DNA from: Ewingella americana ATCC 33852
Lineage (GTDB): Bacteria > Pseudomonadota > Gammaproteobacteria > Enterobacterales > Enterobacteriaceae
Assembly (NCBI RefSeq): GCF_000735345.1
Contig: NZ_JMPJ01000017.1
Coordinates: 281,218 to 345,217, forward strand
DNA: 64,000 nt
Reading direction: 5' to 3'
Position 1 is the stretch's first letter. Each line of letters opens with the position of its first letter. Under the pieces are notes generated by a model, which was not told where the DNA came from, did no database searches, and saw only the letters and a program-made list of their open reading frames with translations. This document shows, in pieces, positions 61,429-64,000 of the stretch. The translations under genes and the position numbers were made by a program.

Positions 61429-61452
61429 AAAAAAGGCACATAATGTGCCTTT
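61429..61452. repeat. attR-like direct repeat, also the can terminator
   Basis: This is the second exact copy of the 24-base repeat found at 50756-50779. It lies 22 bases after the can stop on the minus strand and keeps the hairpin with A and T tracts, so can still has a terminator despite the insertion. Confidence 0.8.
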
Positions 61453-61474
61453 TGCTTTTTATTCTTTTGTACAG

Positions 61475-62131
61475 TTACTGCGGATTGCCGTGCAGCAGGG
61501 CGGAGACGCCTTGGCGGTAACGCTGTTCCAGCGTTTCGCGGCTGGTGGAGGTCACTTCGAGGTCGCGCAGACGCCCGTCTTGAATGCCGTAAACCCAGCC
61601 GTGCAGCGAGACTTTTTGTCCGCGCTTCCACGCGGTCTGCATCACCGTTGAGTGGCCGAGGTTGTAAATCTGTTCCACCACGTTCAGCTCGCACAGCTTA
61701 TTCAGACGCTGGTCTGGGGAAAGCTCGCCGAGCAGAGAACTGTGTTTGTACCAGATGTCGCGAATATGCAGCAGCCAGTTGTTGATAAGCCCCAACTCAG
61801 GATTTTCCACCGCCGCCTGAACACCGCCACAGCCGTAGTGCCCACAGATAATCACGTGCTCGACTTCCAGCACGTCGATGGCGTACTGCACCACGGACAG
61901 GCAGTTGAGATCGGTATGGATAACCAGATTGGCGACGTTGCGGTGAACGAAGAGTTCGCCCGGCTCAAGCCCGGTCAGTTGTTCGGCAGGAACGCGACTG
62001 TCGGAGCAGCCAATCCACAGAAAGCGGGGTTTTTGCGATTCGGAAAGACGTTCGAAGAAGCCTGGATCTTCTTCCACCATGGTTTTTGACCAAAGGGCGT
62101 TATTATTTTTAAGTGTTTCAATGTCATTCAT
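61475..62131 (-). CDS. can: Beta-class carbonic anhydrase Can
   Basis: Can converts carbon dioxide and bicarbonate and is needed for growth in air in E. coli. From ATG 62131 ([16 protein letters not shown]) it has 218 residues. Zinc ligands are C42, H98 and C101 ([16 protein letters not shown]), and D44-R46 form the catalytic dyad. An upstream in-frame ATG at 62185 is not supported by the family. It is divergent from yadG, with 148 bases between the starts. Confidence 0.96.
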   Translation of the reverse strand: MNDIETLKNNNALWSKTMVEEDPGFFERLSESQKPRFLWIGCSDSRVPAEQLTGLEPGELFVHRNVANLVIHTDLNCLSVVQYAIDVLEVEHVIICGHYGCGGVQAAVENPELGLINNWLLHIRDIWYKHSSLLGELSPDQRLNKLCELNVVEQIYNLGHSTVMQTAWKRGQKVSLHGWVYGIQDGRLRDLEVTSTSRETLEQRYRQGVSALLHGNPQ

Positions 62132-62279
62132 GGACGTTAATAGCCTGTAACCGATCAACTGCGATGGGTTAATATAGGGCAACACTCCGCTATTTCATAT
62201 CGATTCAGCATCCCATTAAGCAACAAATCATAACGCCAGAATTTATAACAAGGTTCTCTACACAAGGTAAGCTCCACTT

Positions 62280-63203
62280 ATGACATACGCATTGGAACTG
62301 GAGAAGTTAACCAAGACTTACGCCGGTGGTGTGCAGGCTTTACGCGGCATCGACCTCAACGTTGAAGCAGGTGATTTCTACGCGCTGCTCGGGCCAAACG
62401 GTGCCGGTAAATCGACCACCATTGGCATCATCAGCTCGCTGGTGAATAAATCTGCCGGTAAGGTTCGAGTCTTTGGTTACGACATCGATAAGGATATCGT
62501 TAACGCCAAACGCCAGCTCGGGCTGGTGCCGCAGGAGTTCAACTTCAACCCGTTTGAAACCGTCATGCAAGTGGTGGTTAATCAGGCCGGTTACTACGGC
62601 GTTCCGCGCCCGCTGGCATTGCAGCGCGCTGAAAAATATCTGACTCAGTTGGACCTGTGGGGCAAGCGCAACGAGCGTTCTCGCATGCTGTCCGGGGGGA
62701 TGAAGCGCCGCCTGATGATTGCCCGCGCGCTGATGCACGAGCCGAAGCTGCTGATCCTCGATGAACCGACTGCCGGGGTAGATATCGAGCTGCGCCGTTC
62801 CATGTGGGGCTTCCTCAAAGAGCTTAACGCGCAGGGGACTACCATCATCCTGACCACCCACTATCTGGAAGAAGCCGAGATGCTGTGCCGTAACATCGGC
62901 ATAATTCAGGGCGGCCAGCTGGTAGAAAACACCAGCATGAAAGAGCTGCTGTCGAAGCTGAAATCAGAAACCTTCATTCTCGACTTGGCACCGAAAAGCA
63001 ACCTGCCGCAGCTGGAAGGCTATCGCAGCAAACTGACCGATACGTCTACGCTGGAAGTGGAAGTGATGCGCGAGCAGGGCCTGAACTCGTTGTTTAGCCA
63101 ACTGAGCAATCAGGGTGTGCAGGTGTTGAGTATGCGTAACAAAGCTAACCGTTTGGAAGAGCTGTTTGTCACCTTGGTGAACGGCAGTGAGGAATCGAAA
63201 TAA
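62280..63203 (+). CDS. yadG: ABC transporter ATP-binding protein YadG
   Basis: YadG is the ATPase of an ABC-2-type exporter with YadH; the substrate is unknown. The 307-residue protein has Walker A GPNGAGKST, the signature LSGGMKRRLMIA, Walker B LLILDEPTAGVD and switch TTHYLEEAE. The stop overlaps the yadH start by one base (TAATG), so the two form an operon, as in E. coli. Confidence 0.95.
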   Translation: MTYALELEKLTKTYAGGVQALRGIDLNVEAGDFYALLGPNGAGKSTTIGIISSLVNKSAGKVRVFGYDIDKDIVNAKRQLGLVPQEFNFNPFETVMQVVVNQAGYYGVPRPLALQRAEKYLTQLDLWGKRNERSRMLSGGMKRRLMIARALMHEPKLLILDEPTAGVDIELRRSMWGFLKELNAQGTTIILTTHYLEEAEMLCRNIGIIQGGQLVENTSMKELLSKLKSETFILDLAPKSNLPQLEGYRSKLTDTSTLEVEVMREQGLNSLFSQLSNQGVQVLSMRNKANRLEELFVTLVNGSEESK

Positions 63204-63973
63204 TGTCGCAATTGTATTGGGTTGCACTCAAGAGTATCTGGCTAAAAGAGATTAACCGTTTCGGGCGTATCTGGATCCAGACGCTGGTTCCGCCAGTGAT
63301 CACCATGACGCTGTACTTCATCATTTTCGGTAATTTGATTGGCTCGCAGATTGGTCACATGCATGGCTTCACCTACATGCAGTTCATCGTGCCGGGTCTT
63401 ATCATGATGGCAGTGATCACCAACTCCTACGCCAACGTGGCCTCTTCTTTCTTTAGCGCCAAGTTCCAGCGCAATATTGAAGAGCTGCTGGTGGCACCTG
63501 TGCCAACACACGTGGTGATTGCCGGTTATGTCGGCGGCGGCGTGGCGCGTGGTATCTGCGTGGGAATTTTGGTCACCGCGATTTCACTGTTCTTCGTGCC
63601 GCTGGTGATCCACTCATGGTGGGTTATCGCACTGACTCTGCTGCTGACCGCGATCCTGTTCTCCCTCGGCGGCCTGCTTAACGCGGTATTTGCTACCACC
63701 TTTGATGACATCAGCCTGATCCCAACCTTCGTGTTGACCCCGCTGACCTATCTGGGCGGCGTGTTCTACTCGCTGACGCTGCTGCCGCCAATCTGGCAGG
63801 CTATCTCTAAGCTGAACCCGATTGTCTATATGATCAGCGGCTTCCGCTACGGCTTCTTGGGTATCACCGACGTGCCACTGGTGTTCACCATGGGCGTGTT
63901 GCTGGCGTTTATTGCGGTGTTTTATTTGCTAGCTTGGTATTTGATAGAGCGTGGTCGCGGCTTGCGAAGCTAA
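63203..63973 (+). CDS. yadH: ABC transporter permease YadH
   Basis: YadH is the membrane partner of YadG. The 256-residue protein (256 in E. coli) has six membrane helices and the ABC-2 permease signature PLTYLGGVFYSLTLLPP. It also has ELLVAPVPTHVVIAGYVGGG, the coupling region of this family. The gene is complete; 27 bases of unannotated sequence remain after it. Confidence 0.95.
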   Translation: MSQLYWVALKSIWLKEINRFGRIWIQTLVPPVITMTLYFIIFGNLIGSQIGHMHGFTYMQFIVPGLIMMAVITNSYANVASSFFSAKFQRNIEELLVAPVPTHVVIAGYVGGGVARGICVGILVTAISLFFVPLVIHSWWVIALTLLLTAILFSLGGLLNAVFATTFDDISLIPTFVLTPLTYLGGVFYSLTLLPPIWQAISKLNPIVYMISGFRYGFLGITDVPLVFTMGVLLAFIAVFYLLAWYLIERGRGLRS

Positions 63974-64000
63974 TCCACGTCATCCTTTGCGCTGTCTCGG

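Larger units (their letters stand above)
50756..61452. mobile_element. Degraded P2-like prophage between hpt and can
   Basis: A block of P2-family genes lies between two copies of a 24-base repeat. From the left the order is ogr(-), FRG cargo(+), D end(-), O start(-), P(+), Q(+), membrane protein(-), ATPase(-) and A end(-). This is the P2 prophage map (ogr at one att, then D ... O, P, Q, cos and exclusion genes, A) with two large deletions. One removes everything between O and D. The other removes integrase, repressor, cox, B and the start of A. No integrase remains, so it cannot excise by itself. P and Q are intact. The cargo genes are much more AT-rich than P and Q. Confidence 0.88.

Noticed and set aside
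61389-61694. 101-codon minus-strand frame spanning attR and the end of can
   Set aside because: It overlaps can in another frame on the same strand, with low-complexity Arg-rich sequence; a shadow.

Overview
The window is a chromosomal segment of an Enterobacterales bacterium. Almost every core protein reads as a close homologue of an Escherichia coli K-12 protein and is in the order seen near 2-3 minutes of the E. coli map. Some features differ from E. coli: a DUF721/DciA-like gene between lpxC and secM, a yddG-like exporter and an unknown outer-membrane barrel between yacL and speD, and a free-standing gutQ beside hpt. These suggest a lineage outside the E. coli/Salmonella group, perhaps Yersiniaceae or Hafniaceae; the genus cannot be fixed from the sequence alone.

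Region 1 (1-16600) is the division and cell-wall (dcw) cluster on the + strand, from the end of rsmH through ftsL, ftsI, murE, murF, mraY, murD, ftsW, murG, murC, ddlB, ftsQ, ftsA and ftsZ to lpxC. Most genes overlap or abut. Region 2 (16600-23950) holds a DciA-like gene, secM-secA, mutT, the minus-strand yacG-zapD-coaE group and guaC. Region 3 (24000-29930) holds the type IV pilus genes hofC-hofB-ppdD, then nadC, ampD and ampE. Region 4 (30030-42610) holds aroP, the pdhR-aceE-aceF-lpd pyruvate dehydrogenase locus, acnB and yacL, with readable TyrR, PdhR and promoter sites. Region 5 (42600-50700) holds a YddG-like exporter, an outer-membrane barrel, speD-speE, yacC, cueO with a CueR-type promoter, gutQ and hpt. 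Region 6 (61475-64000) resumes the core order with can, yadG and yadH.

Region 7 (about 50756-61452) is the accessory part. It is a degraded P2-like prophage lying between the convergent genes hpt and can. A 24-bp direct repeat flanks it, and that repeat is also the bidirectional terminator the two host genes would share. Surviving phage genes are ogr, the end of D fused to the start of O, complete P (terminase) and Q (portal), and the 3' half of A (replication initiator). Integrase, repressor, most capsid genes, lysis genes and nearly all tail genes are gone.

The prophage carries three AT-rich cargo genes. The first is an FRG-domain gene with its own promoter between ogr and D. The second encodes a two-helix membrane protein beside Q. 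The third encodes a 940-residue Rad50-like ABC ATPase with a CPLC zinc-hook motif and a separate C-terminal domain, placed between Q and A where P2 carries the exclusion genes tin and old. The likeliest reading is that the phage died while its anti-phage cargo was kept. The ATPase, whose layout resembles the RloC anticodon nucleases, and the FRG protein are the main candidates for an undescribed defence function.
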